A DNA stretch of 64,000 bases from Methanobacteriota archaeon (GTDB taxonomy: Archaea; Thermoplasmatota; Poseidoniia; Poseidoniales; Thalassarchaeaceae): the NCBI GenBank assembly GCA_002716085.1, contig PAYZ01000017.1, positions 69,267 to 133,266 on the forward strand, read 5' to 3'. Shown piece after piece: positions 28,463-36,819 of this stretch. Both the position numbers and the translations under genes were made by a program. How positions within the stretch are numbered: position 1 is the first letter of the stretch; every line of letters starts with the position of its first letter. The notes under the pieces were generated by a model. It made no database searches, was not told where the DNA came from, and was given only the letters and a program-made list of their open reading frames with translations.

Positions 28463-28777
28463 ATGACGGATCGATTCCGTATGCATGTTTTCGTTTGCAC
28501 CAATGAGAGGGAAACTAGTAATCCAAGGGGGTGTTGTGGCACAAAGCGTTCATTGGAAATAATGACTGAGCTAAAGAGGAGGGCTAGGGATTCAGGACTT
28601 TCTGATGTTCGAGTAAACAAATCTGGATGTCTGGACAGGTGTGAGAATGGACCTGCATGCGTGATATATCCAGAAGGGATCTGGTATACATTACCAGATG
28701 ATACTTCAGGTCTGTCCCAAATTATTAGCCATATCAAGGGGGGGTCACCCTCTAATGAACACCTAATGGGCGAGTGA
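28463..28777 (+). CDS. Thioredoxin-like [2Fe-2S] ferredoxin
   Basis: The protein has 104 residues with the four cysteine positions of the Shethna-type thioredoxin-fold [2Fe-2S] proteins: a first Cys in HVFVCTNER, then RGCCGTKRS, then SGCLDRCENGPACVIYP. Such proteins pass electrons to oxidoreductases. It begins 5 bases after the carbinolamine dehydratase stop, and its own stop is immediately followed by the ATG of the quinone oxidoreductase. It could therefore be an electron partner for either neighbour. The partner assignment is inference from position only. Confidence 0.88.
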   Translation: MTDRFRMHVFVCTNERETSNPRGCCGTKRSLEIMTELKRRARDSGLSDVRVNKSGCLDRCENGPACVIYPEGIWYTLPDDTSGLSQIISHIKGGSPSNEHLMGE

Positions 28778-29794
28778 ATGAGGAAAGTAGTATACCCGAA
28801 ACCTGGGGGGGTTGCCTCGATAGAAATAGTCGAGGTGGAAGATCCGGTTCCGGGAGCTGGCGAGGTCTGCGTCAGAGTTCACAGAGCAGGAGTAAACTTT
28901 GCAGAGCTAATGATGAGGCAGGGGCTTTATGGATCAAGTCCTAATTTCCCTTTCACCCCTGGTTACGAGACTTCAGGGGTAGTGATCGAAATTGGAGAAG
29001 GAGTAAGCTCAGTGAATGAGGGGGACAGGGTCTTGGCAATGACTGGTTTCGGGGGTTACTCGGAGAAAGTCGTTCTTCCGGAATCGAGAGTTTTTGCCAT
29101 CCCGGAGTCAATTTCTTTCGACCAAGCGGCGGCAATTCCCGTAACTTATGGGACAGCATACCACATGCTTGTTCATTTGGGTAACCTAACAAAGGGAGAA
29201 TCGGTTCTAATTCATCATGCAGCTGGAGGGGTGGGGACAGCAGTAGCTCAGATCTGCGAAGCCTATGGTGCCTCTCTGGTAATTGGGACGGCTTCTTCTC
29301 CAAAGAGTGATTTTGTCGAATCGCTAGGGATGCGTTTCGTGGACAGGGACAACGAGGACTTCGTTCAAGTAAGTAAGGAGATGACTGGGGGCAAAGGAGT
29401 ACATCACGCGATAGATCCGGTGGGAGGAGGGCATCTTGCCAGATCATACAAAGCGATGAGGAAGGGCGGGAAATTGTACTATTTCGGAGCATCTGCAGCG
29501 GTAAAGGGGCAAAATAGGTCAAGAATGGCCGAGCTAAGTATGTGGTGGGGGATGCCTAGATTTGACCCTCTGAGTTTGATGAGTTCAAACAAAGCAGTAT
29601 TCGGCGTCCATATGGGGTTGCTCGAAGATCAGTCGATATTCCAAGGCCATCTAGAGGCACTCAGCAAATTGCTTCTTGAAGGGAAGATTGACCCCATAAT
29701 TGACTCTGTTTGGAGATTCGAAAAGATTGCTGATGCGCAGATGCACATGCATAATCGACGAAACAAAGGGAAAATCATACTAGACTTCTCATGA
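28778..29794 (+). CDS. NADPH:quinone oxidoreductase-like MDR protein
   Basis: This medium-chain dehydrogenase/reductase has no zinc-binding cysteines and is closest to the quinone reductase / VAT-1-like branch. The N-terminal catalytic domain has GVNFAELMMRQGLYG and PGYETSGVVIEIGEGV. The nucleotide-binding domain has IHHAAGGVGTAVAQICEAYGA, and the C-terminus has the usual HNRRNKGKIILDF. The length of 338 is normal. It is directly fused in transcription to the [2Fe-2S] protein gene (no gap). The quinone or enone substrate is not determined. Confidence 0.88.
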   Translation: MRKVVYPKPGGVASIEIVEVEDPVPGAGEVCVRVHRAGVNFAELMMRQGLYGSSPNFPFTPGYETSGVVIEIGEGVSSVNEGDRVLAMTGFGGYSEKVVLPESRVFAIPESISFDQAAAIPVTYGTAYHMLVHLGNLTKGESVLIHHAAGGVGTAVAQICEAYGASLVIGTASSPKSDFVESLGMRFVDRDNEDFVQVSKEMTGGKGVHHAIDPVGGGHLARSYKAMRKGGKLYYFGASAAVKGQNRSRMAELSMWWGMPRFDPLSLMSSNKAVFGVHMGLLEDQSIFQGHLEALSKLLLEGKIDPIIDSVWRFEKIADAQMHMHNRRNKGKIILDFS

Positions 29795-29854
29795 AGTGGG
29801 AAATTTCTATCCCAATCCCGGTGATGTCAAAAGGACCACTCTGGTGGAAGTGAT

Positions 29855-30265
29855 GTGAGCAGCCACGACTACGAGGCCCTCCTCGATAGGGCGAGGGATA
29901 GAATTCCAAAGGATATTAGTGAGAGATCCAGGTGGACAATGCCTCAGCCGGACATAATGATCGAGGGGAGCCAGACGATACTGAGGAATTTTTCTGAAAT
30001 CGTTGATGCGATGGACAGAGATGCAAATCACGTCTTCCAGTATCTACTAAATGAGCTAGGTACATCTGGTAGCAGGGAGCAAGTTAGAATAATGCTCAAG
30101 GGTAAAGTTCCCCCAAAAAGAATCAAGGAGAAGATAGTGTCTTACGTGAAGACATACATCCTATGTGGGGAGTGTAAAGCCCCGGATACAAGATTCCTCA
30201 GAGAAGATAGGACAACTCTCCTGAAGTGCCAAGCATGTGGTGCCACTCGCCCTGTCAGGCTATAG
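29855..30265 (+). CDS. eif2b: Translation initiation factor aIF2 beta subunit
   Basis: This is part of the heterotrimer delivering initiator tRNA. The N-terminal helix region leads to the core with PQPDIMIEGSQTILRNFSEI and the alpha/beta domain VFQYLLNELGTSGS. The C-terminal zinc ribbon is ILCGECKAPDTRF...LLKCQACGATRPV. The length of 136 is typical of archaea. The start is GTG 29855, because the nearby ATG 29853 runs straight into TGA. A small gap of 60 bases separates it from the oxidoreductase gene. Confidence 0.95.
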   Translation: MSSHDYEALLDRARDRIPKDISERSRWTMPQPDIMIEGSQTILRNFSEIVDAMDRDANHVFQYLLNELGTSGSREQVRIMLKGKVPPKRIKEKIVSYVKTYILCGECKAPDTRFLREDRTTLLKCQACGATRPVRL

Positions 30266-30295
30266 AGAAGTAATTCCAAATGGGACCAAACATTA

Positions 30296-30793
30296 TTGAC
30301 GCCCGGAGATTCCATTCTAAGGTGGGAGAGGGAGGCTGATAGTTTGACTGGAGCAGCAATAGTCAAGGTTGCGAAGACGGAGCTAGGGGCAAAAATGCCC
30401 ACCAAGGGTAGCGAGTATGCAGCTGGATGGGACCTCTATTCGCTGGAGGACTCAAAGGTTGGATTTCGTCAAACAGTCAAACTTAGGACTGGTCTAAGGG
30501 TGGCTATCCCAGTGGGTTTTGAAGGGCAAGTTAGGTCTAGATCCTCTCTCGGATCCAAAGGCTTGATCCTCCCCCATAGTATTGGAACAATTGACTCCGA
30601 TTACAGGGGTGAGCTTTTCGTTCTAATGACTTGGATTGGCGAGGGTGGGTCCTACACCGTAAAGGCTGGAGAGAGGATTGCTCAGTTGGTTATTGCGCCA
30701 ATTCCGGATGTCAAACTCTCCGAGGTGGATGAAGGGGATCTTGGAGAGACAGAAAGGGGCGAAGGTGGTTTCGGCAGCACCGGTAGATTCTGA
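30296..30793 (+). CDS. dut: dUTP diphosphatase
   Basis: This enzyme hydrolyses dUTP to dUMP. The five trimeric dUTPase motifs are visible: AGWDLYS, RSRSSLGSKGL, GTIDSDYRGEL, GERIAQLVI and the C-terminal RGEGGFGSTG arm that closes over the active site. The track start is TTG 30296. A later TTG or GTG closer to the conserved core (AAIVKVAKTELGAKMP) is also possible, so the N-terminal 15 residues are uncertain. It sits between aIF2 beta and gfcR on the same strand. Confidence 0.92.
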   Translation: MTPGDSILRWEREADSLTGAAIVKVAKTELGAKMPTKGSEYAAGWDLYSLEDSKVGFRQTVKLRTGLRVAIPVGFEGQVRSRSSLGSKGLILPHSIGTIDSDYRGELFVLMTWIGEGGSYTVKAGERIAQLVIAPIPDVKLSEVDEGDLGETERGEGGFGSTGRF

Positions 30794-30865
30794 TAGTGTT
30801 TAATTCGATACTAATCAATATTTTATTCCGGTGGATTCAAAGCAACTGAACGTTGGGATGGGGCG

Positions 30866-31447
30866 ATGCACCTAAGTGTAGATGAGCTCCGAGAGAGGGT
30901 GGAGGAGTTCAGAGCTAGTGGCTTGACAACCCAGCAGATAGCCGATGAGCTTTCACTTTCCCAAACAACCGTGCAGTGGCTTTCTGCTAGCGATTACGAA
31001 GTTGATGACAAACCGCTTGATGTAAAGGTTGGATGGAGATCTATAGCCGTTAAAGGTGATAGGATTGAGGCTGTATCCTACATTTTCTGCGACATTATTG
31101 ATGAAATGATTGGAGATGAGGTAGATGTCATAGTTGGAGTTAGCATCAATGGTATTGCGTTTGCACAGTCTATTTCTTCAATGATGGATCTGGAGTTCTC
31201 AATAGTAAGAAGTATTAGCGAAGATGCAAGTGGGCACTTATCCCAGGTTTATGCTAGTGTGGAGGGGAAAAGGGTGGTTATTGTCGACGATGTTTACTCT
31301 AGCGGAACCACAATGAGGAAGACTGCTTTGGACCTCAAGTCTGCTGGGGCGGAAGTCAAAATGTGCATGGTTCTTGTGAACAAATCTTGGGATGACGAAG
31401 TCGACGGCGTTCCACTTAGGGCACTAGTAAGGGCGGCAACTGTCTGA
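30866..31447 (+). CDS. gfcR: GfcR-like regulator: HTH plus orotate-phosphoribosyltransferase-like domain
   Basis: An N-terminal helix-turn-helix (LTTQQIADELSLSQTTVQWL, residues 19-38) is joined to a PRTase domain with the PRPP loop VVIVDDVYSSGTTM. This HTH-PRTase architecture is the archaeal PyrE-like/GfcR family, known in haloarchaea as a sugar-catabolism regulator rather than a true pyrimidine enzyme. The length of 193 is normal. A TATA-like ATATTTTATT lies about 45 bases upstream. The gene ends 9 bases before lysS. What it regulates here is not shown by the sequence. Confidence 0.85.
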   Translation: MHLSVDELRERVEEFRASGLTTQQIADELSLSQTTVQWLSASDYEVDDKPLDVKVGWRSIAVKGDRIEAVSYIFCDIIDEMIGDEVDVIVGVSINGIAFAQSISSMMDLEFSIVRSISEDASGHLSQVYASVEGKRVVIVDDVYSSGTTMRKTALDLKSAGAEVKMCMVLVNKSWDDEVDGVPLRALVRAATV

Positions 31448-31455
31448 GGTGTTTC

Positions 31456-33051
31456 ATGCATTGGGCGGATTATACCGCACAAAGGCTCATGGAAAGGGGC
31501 AGTGCACAAGTATCGGCTTCTGGGATTACTCCCTCAGGAGAATTCCACATTGGGCACTTAAGAGAAATCCTAACGGCCGAAATGATTCACAGAGCTTGTC
31601 TAAATGCGGGACTAGATTCGAAATACATTTTCATTGTTGATTCGATGGATCCGCTTAGGAGGGTCTATGACTTCCTTTCTCCATCCTATGAGAGGTATAT
31701 CGGCCATCCACTAGCATACATACCAGCGCCGGACAATAATGGTGAACCGGGGAGCTCGGGAGAGAGTTATGCAAATCACTTTCTTTCTCCATTCTTAGGT
31801 GCACTAGAGCAAATTGGGGTTGTGCCTGAGGTTGTAATGAATCATGAGTCCTACGAACGTGGCCAATTCGCTGAACATATTCACTCAGCAATTTCTAAGA
31901 AAGGGGAAATCAAGAGTTTGATTGAAGGAATATCGGGGAGAGAGTTGCCAGATGATTGGTTCCCTTACAATCCGCGGGGTTCAGATGGGAGCTTAGATGG
32001 AGTCAGAGTTACGGGATACAAGAACCCATACGTCTACTGGGAGGATTCTACTGGCATGGAGGGGAAATCTGACATCAGAATGGCAGAAGGAAAGCTTCCT
32101 TGGAGGGTTGATTGGGCGGCAAGATGGATTATTCATGGAATAACTTGTGAGCCGGCAGGTAAAGATCACGGAGCAGCCGGTGGTAGCTATGACACTGGAA
32201 TTCCGATTTGCAAGCTACTAGGCGGGATCCCCCCTGACAAGATAGTTTACGAATGGATTCAACTCAGGGGCATGGGGCCAATGTCTAGCTCATCGGGAAT
32301 TACGATCGGTCCTATGGAGGCCCTCTCATTAGTTCCTCCCGAGATTCTTCGATACGTTGTTGCTAGAAGCAAAATTAACAGGCACATCGATTTTGATACT
32401 GGTTCTGCCCTATTCCAAACTGCAGATGAGTACGAGCGTTTGGTGTCCAGCGATCCGGAAGTCGGGGAGGGCATGAGCAAGCGCCAGATAGTGGCAATAA
32501 ATACTCAGAGGGGTGCACTAAGGCTTAGTCAAATCAAGAATGGGGCCAATCCCGATGATTCCTTAGGTGGCGTCTCATTCAGGCACCTCTCGATGTTGGC
32601 TCAGATCAAATCATCCGATGAAGACGTATGGAGATCGCTAAGAAAATCCGGCCACATAGTAGGTAGTCCGACCAAATCACTCAAAGAACGACTGGTCAGA
32701 ATGAGGGCATGGGTTGAAGGAAACCACTTTCCAGAGGATTCTAGGCTTGAAATTATGGATGAGATAGGGGAAGAGGCTCTTTCCAATCTAAGCAAGAGTT
32801 CGATTTCATTTCTTGAGCAATTATCTGTTCTTCTCTCAAATTGCGAGTGGAGTGAGAGAGGTATCGAGAATGCAATTATAGATTCTTGTGAAGCTGCTGG
32901 AATAACCAGGAGAGAGGGTTTTTCTTCCATTTATTGGGTTCTAATCGGAAGAGAAAATGGCCCAAAGGCATCTTCTCTAATATCCGAAATTGAAAGGGCA
33001 TCTGTAGTGAAACTTCTCGGCTCCAAGGATTCTAGACCTAGTGATGCTTGA
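31456..33051 (+). CDS. lysS: Lysyl-tRNA synthetase, class I
   Basis: This is the archaeal class I LysRS. The HIGH motif is HIGH in SGEFHIGHLREILTAEM. The segments SGESYANHFLSPF, PWRVDWAARW and KDHGAAGGSYDTG are typical of the family. The KMSKS-like motif is degenerate, reading GPMSSSSG, with Pro in place of the first Lys. The C-terminal helical anticodon-binding part is complete. The length of 531 is normal. It starts 9 bases after the gfcR stop and probably shares its transcript. Confidence 0.93.
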   Translation: MHWADYTAQRLMERGSAQVSASGITPSGEFHIGHLREILTAEMIHRACLNAGLDSKYIFIVDSMDPLRRVYDFLSPSYERYIGHPLAYIPAPDNNGEPGSSGESYANHFLSPFLGALEQIGVVPEVVMNHESYERGQFAEHIHSAISKKGEIKSLIEGISGRELPDDWFPYNPRGSDGSLDGVRVTGYKNPYVYWEDSTGMEGKSDIRMAEGKLPWRVDWAARWIIHGITCEPAGKDHGAAGGSYDTGIPICKLLGGIPPDKIVYEWIQLRGMGPMSSSSGITIGPMEALSLVPPEILRYVVARSKINRHIDFDTGSALFQTADEYERLVSSDPEVGEGMSKRQIVAINTQRGALRLSQIKNGANPDDSLGGVSFRHLSMLAQIKSSDEDVWRSLRKSGHIVGSPTKSLKERLVRMRAWVEGNHFPEDSRLEIMDEIGEEALSNLSKSSISFLEQLSVLLSNCEWSERGIENAIIDSCEAAGITRREGFSSIYWVLIGRENGPKASSLISEIERASVVKLLGSKDSRPSDA

Positions 33052-33108
33052 AATCGATGGAAAAGATAGTTGGATAAAGGTCAAAAAAAATATTTCCTTT
33101 GGAGGGGT

Positions 33109-33438
33109 ATGGGAATTTACGAAATACTCAGAAGATCGGCAGAGAAAAAAGATGCGAGCGAATACATAGCGGTACTTGACGAAGATTATGAATTCTATAG
33201 GCACCAGACTGGAACCACCATGAATAAGGAAAAGATCAGCATTATGCTGGATAGAATGATGTCCAATCCTGAAGTCGTGATTAGCCAACCAAGATGCATT
33301 TACGAAAACGAAGAAATACTAGTTGAACATTCATTAATGGACTTTCCAGACGGTTCCAGGGAAGCTGTGATGGCTGTTCATACTATCCAAGATGGGAAGA
33401 TAATCAGAACCGAGACTGGAGCCACTCTGCTACAATGA
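33109..33438 (+). CDS. SnoaL/NTF2-like fold protein
   Basis: A small protein of about 109 residues with the NTF2-like cone layout: N-terminal helix (YEILRRSAEKKDASEYIAVL), YEFYRHQTGTTMNKEKISIML, then strands with VISQPRCIYENEEILVEHS and a C-terminal HTIQDGKIIRTETG. These match nuclear transport factor 2-like or SnoaL-type proteins, which include small enzymes and binding proteins. The track start is TTG 33070. ATG 33109 with a GGAGGGG motif immediately upstream is more convincing. It ends 13 bases before the convergent carB gene. The function is unknown. Confidence 0.7.
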   Translation: MGIYEILRRSAEKKDASEYIAVLDEDYEFYRHQTGTTMNKEKISIMLDRMMSNPEVVISQPRCIYENEEILVEHSLMDFPDGSREAVMAVHTIQDGKIIRTETGATLLQ

Positions 33439-33450
33439 GATATGCCGACC

Positions 33451-36400
33451 CTACAGGGATTTTATCTGTAAAAGCCTAGGTTCTGGCATCCCGAGTGCCG
33501 CCTCCTTGATTGCCTCGACCTCCATTCTAGCTCCGGCCAGTGTAGTGACGAATGGAATGTTCAGCTCCACGGCTAGTCTCCTCATCATATTACCATCAAG
33601 TACTGCTCCGCCACTTGATCGAGGAGTGTTAATAATCAGCTGAATTTTTCCTTGTCTCATCAAATCCAAAGCATCGGGAGATCTTCCTTCAGCAATCCTG
33701 TAGCATGTCTGGACTTCTACCCCCCCAACTCCCCTAAGCACCCTGGATGTCCCCCTTGTTGCAAAAATATTGAATCCCATTTCTTTCAATTTTTCAACGA
33801 GTGGAATAATGGCATGCTTGTCTTCATCCTTTACAGTGACGTAGACTCCACCTTCCGTTGGTACGGGCAACTCAGTGGCCAGTCTGGCCTTGAGATATGC
33901 GGCAGAGGCTCTAGAGTGGGATCCCATTACTTCCCCAGTAGACTTCATTTCGGGCCCTGGTGCTGGATCTAGACCCCTAAGCTTGATGAATGGGAAAACT
34001 GGTGCTTTAACACATACGGCATCTTCCTGTGGTTCGGGGATTTCCAAGTCATTTAGGCGATCCCCTAGAGCAACTCTTGCCGCTATCCTAGCTAGAGGGA
34101 TTCCAGTAGACTTTGCCACGAATGGAAAGGTTCTCGAACCTCTAGGGTTTACCTCAAGAACGTATAGAAGATCATCATGAATTGCGAATTGGATGTTGAA
34201 GCATCCCCTTATTCCGAGTTGCAATCCTATGATAGTGGTCCACTCTTCGACTTGGTTGAGTAAAATTTTAGGCACGTTTTGGGGAGGGATGAAGCAAGTT
34301 GAGTCTCCCGAGTGAATTCCTGCTTCTTCGAGATGCTCCATTATGGCGCCAACAAGTACTTCTTCGCCATCGCATACTGCGTCCACATCCAACTCCATTG
34401 CGTTACCCAGATATTTGTCAATAAGCAGTGGCCGGTCTGGTGTTAGGTAAGCCTCACGCATGTAAGACTCAAGTTGCTTGTAGTTGGACAAGATCTCCAT
34501 ACCCCTACCTCCGAGAACATAAGAGGGGCGAATAAGTACGGGATAACCGATCTCATTCACTGCTTGTCTTACTCCCTCTGGAGTTGTGGCAGTAGCTCCT
34601 TCTGGCATCCTCAAGCCATGCCTGTGTGAGAACTCTTCGAACCTTTCCCTATCACTTGCCTCATCTATGGACTCTGGAGAAGTTCCCTCCATAACGAGAT
34701 CCAGCCCCATAGTTGACAAATGGGGCATCTCATTTGACAGAGGGAGGGCCAGATTGATTGCAGTTTGACCTCCGAATTGAAGCAATATTCCGTTTGCATC
34801 CTCTCTCAAGAGTACTTCCGAGACTGATTCTAAGGTAAGGGGGTCGAAGTATAGCCTGTCACTTGTATCAAAGTCTGTAGAAACTGTCTCGGGATTATTA
34901 TTGATGATTATTGCCTCATGCCCTAAGTCTTGTATAGCTCCGGCTGCATGAACACACCCATAATCGAACTCAATTCCTTGTCCAATTCTAATTGGGCCGG
35001 AACCTACCACTGCAATTCGTTGCTTTACCGAGGAGGCGAGTCCTGGGACATAGTCGATCCCACTCTCGTCATAACCCCCCTCATAAGTGGAATAGTAGTA
35101 TGGTGTCACTGCTGCAAACTCAGCCGCACATGAGTCGACCATCCGAAACCTCGGATGGATTCCAAGATCGTGTCTTCGTACTCTGACTGAAGCCTCGTCA
35201 TTACCAACTGGAAGAGTCTTGAATCCGCTCTCAGGAAAGCCGAAAAGAGCATCTGCAATGTGAAGATCTGTGAAACCGTGGCCCTTCCAAGACCTCATTT
35301 CCGAATCTGGTATTCCTGAAGGTGTCATTCCAATCTCTCCGGCTGCCCTTATTTCTGTCTCAATTGCAGCAATCTTCTCGAATCTATGGAGGAACCACCT
35401 AGTAACCCCACCAGTTAGATCCCTTACGTCTTCGATTGAGTATCCCCTCCTGAAGGCCTCTATAACAGCCCCAAGTCTCCTGTCCGTGGGTACACGGAGC
35501 CAATCCTCCAGTAAGGCGGTTGGAAGCTTCTCAGATGCCCTCTCGTCCATCGATTCACCATCAGAGGCATCCGACATTGTTAGTGGCCTGGGGTGAGGCG
35601 CCCCATACTCCAAGCTAGCCCATGCCTTCAGGCATGCCTCCTCAAATGAACGTCCAATGGCCATTACCTCTCCAGTAGATTTCATCGAAGTCCCAATCCT
35701 CCTATCTGCAGTCCTAAATTTGTCGAATGGCCACCTTGGAATCTTTACCACACAGTAATCCAATGTCGGTTCAAATGCTGCGGTTGTCCCCTCGCCAGTG
35801 ATTGGGTTTGGAAGCTCATCCAGAGTATATCCTACCGCAATCAAGGCTGCCATTCGTGCTATCGGGTAGCCAGTTGCCTTAGATGCTAGTGCCGAAGAAC
35901 GTGAGACCCTAGGGTTGACTTCAATAACCCTGAAGTCTCCAGAAGACTGGTCGACAGCAAACTGTACATTGCATCCTCCTTTGATATTTAATCTCCTAAT
36001 CAACTTCAGAGCTGCATCCCTAAGGACCTGGTGGTCCCTGTCAGAAAGGGTCTGTTGTGGGGCCACGACAATTGACTCCCCAGTATGTACGCCCATTGGG
36101 TCAATGTTCTCCATTGTGCAGACAATTATGGCGTTGTCAGCTGAATCCCTCATTACTTCGTACTCGTGTTCTTGCCATCCCAGTATGCTTTCCTCAATCA
36201 GGACCTGTCCAATTGCTGAGTGTAGGATTCCTTGGCTAGCTATCTCCACTAATTCGCCCATATTGAAGGCAGTACCTCCTCCGAGGCCACCTAGCGTGAA
36301 AGCTGGTCTTATCAGAAGTGGGAATGACCCCAACTCCTCTGCAGCAGAAATCACCTCTTCAATTGAATCACATGCCAAAGCTTTGCAAACGGGCAGGTCA

Positions 36401-36819
36401 ATCTCTTCGCACACCCTCTTGAACAGGTCTCTGTCCTCTGCCTCGTCGATTGCAGCAAGATTACACCCAATCAGCTCCACCCCTAGTTCGTCAAGAGTAC
36501 CGTCCTTGGCCAAAGCCGATGCGATATTTAGGGCAGTCTGCCCCCCCATTCCAGCTAGAAGGGCATCTGGTTTCTCATCCTCCATTATCCTCTTTACTAC
36601 TTCGGGCAACAGCGGTTCGATGTATATCCTATCAGCCATCTCAGGATCGTTCTGAATAGTTGCCGGGTTGGAATTGACCAATATTACCTCGTATCCATCA
36701 GAGCGTAGAGCCCTACATGCCTGGGAGCCTGAAAAATCAAACTCTGCTGCCTGGCCTATTCGAATTGGTCCGCTTCCAAGAATGAGTATTCTCCTTAGAT
36801 CGTCTCTTCTAGGCATCAA
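33451..36819 (-). CDS. carB: Carbamoyl-phosphate synthase large subunit
   Basis: This makes carbamoyl phosphate from ammonia, bicarbonate and two ATP, feeding pyrimidines and arginine. Two homologous ATP-grasp halves are visible: ILGSGPIRIGQAAEFDFSGSQA at the start of the first and VVGSGPIRIGQGIEFDYG at the start of the second, with GGLGGGTAFN and LGGRGMEIL loops. A C-terminal MGS-like domain (GFNIFATRGTSRVL) follows. The length of 1122 is slightly longer than bacterial CarB. Its start overlaps carA by 11 bases, so the subunits are translationally linked. It is convergent with the NTF2-like gene. Confidence 0.97.
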   Translation of the reverse strand: MMPRRDDLRRILILGSGPIRIGQAAEFDFSGSQACRALRSDGYEVILVNSNPATIQNDPEMADRIYIEPLLPEVVKRIMEDEKPDALLAGMGGQTALNIASALAKDGTLDELGVELIGCNLAAIDEAEDRDLFKRVCEEIDLPVCKALACDSIEEVISAAEELGSFPLLIRPAFTLGGLGGGTAFNMGELVEIASQGILHSAIGQVLIEESILGWQEHEYEVMRDSADNAIIVCTMENIDPMGVHTGESIVVAPQQTLSDRDHQVLRDAALKLIRRLNIKGGCNVQFAVDQSSGDFRVIEVNPRVSRSSALASKATGYPIARMAALIAVGYTLDELPNPITGEGTTAAFEPTLDYCVVKIPRWPFDKFRTADRRIGTSMKSTGEVMAIGRSFEEACLKAWASLEYGAPHPRPLTMSDASDGESMDERASEKLPTALLEDWLRVPTDRRLGAVIEAFRRGYSIEDVRDLTGGVTRWFLHRFEKIAAIETEIRAAGEIGMTPSGIPDSEMRSWKGHGFTDLHIADALFGFPESGFKTLPVGNDEASVRVRRHDLGIHPRFRMVDSCAAEFAAVTPYYYSTYEGGYDESGIDYVPGLASSVKQRIAVVGSGPIRIGQGIEFDYGCVHAAGAIQDLGHEAIIINNNPETVSTDFDTSDRLYFDPLTLESVSEVLLREDANGILLQFGGQTAINLALPLSNEMPHLSTMGLDLVMEGTSPESIDEASDRERFEEFSHRHGLRMPEGATATTPEGVRQAVNEIGYPVLIRPSYVLGGRGMEILSNYKQLESYMREAYLTPDRPLLIDKYLGNAMELDVDAVCDGEEVLVGAIMEHLEEAGIHSGDSTCFIPPQNVPKILLNQVEEWTTIIGLQLGIRGCFNIQFAIHDDLLYVLEVNPRGSRTFPFVAKSTGIPLARIAARVALGDRLNDLEIPEPQEDAVCVKAPVFPFIKLRGLDPAPGPEMKSTGEVMGSHSRASAAYLKARLATELPVPTEGGVYVTVKDEDKHAIIPLVEKLKEMGFNIFATRGTSRVLRGVGGVEVQTCYRIAEGRSPDALDLMRQGKIQLIINTPRSSGGAVLDGNMMRRLAVELNIPFVTTLAGARMEVEAIKEAALGMPEPRLLQIKSL

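Noticed and set aside
35915-36655. 246-codon plus-strand ORF
   Set aside because: It lies wholly antisense to carB, whose motifs are continuous; the translation is a Ser/Pro-rich shadow.
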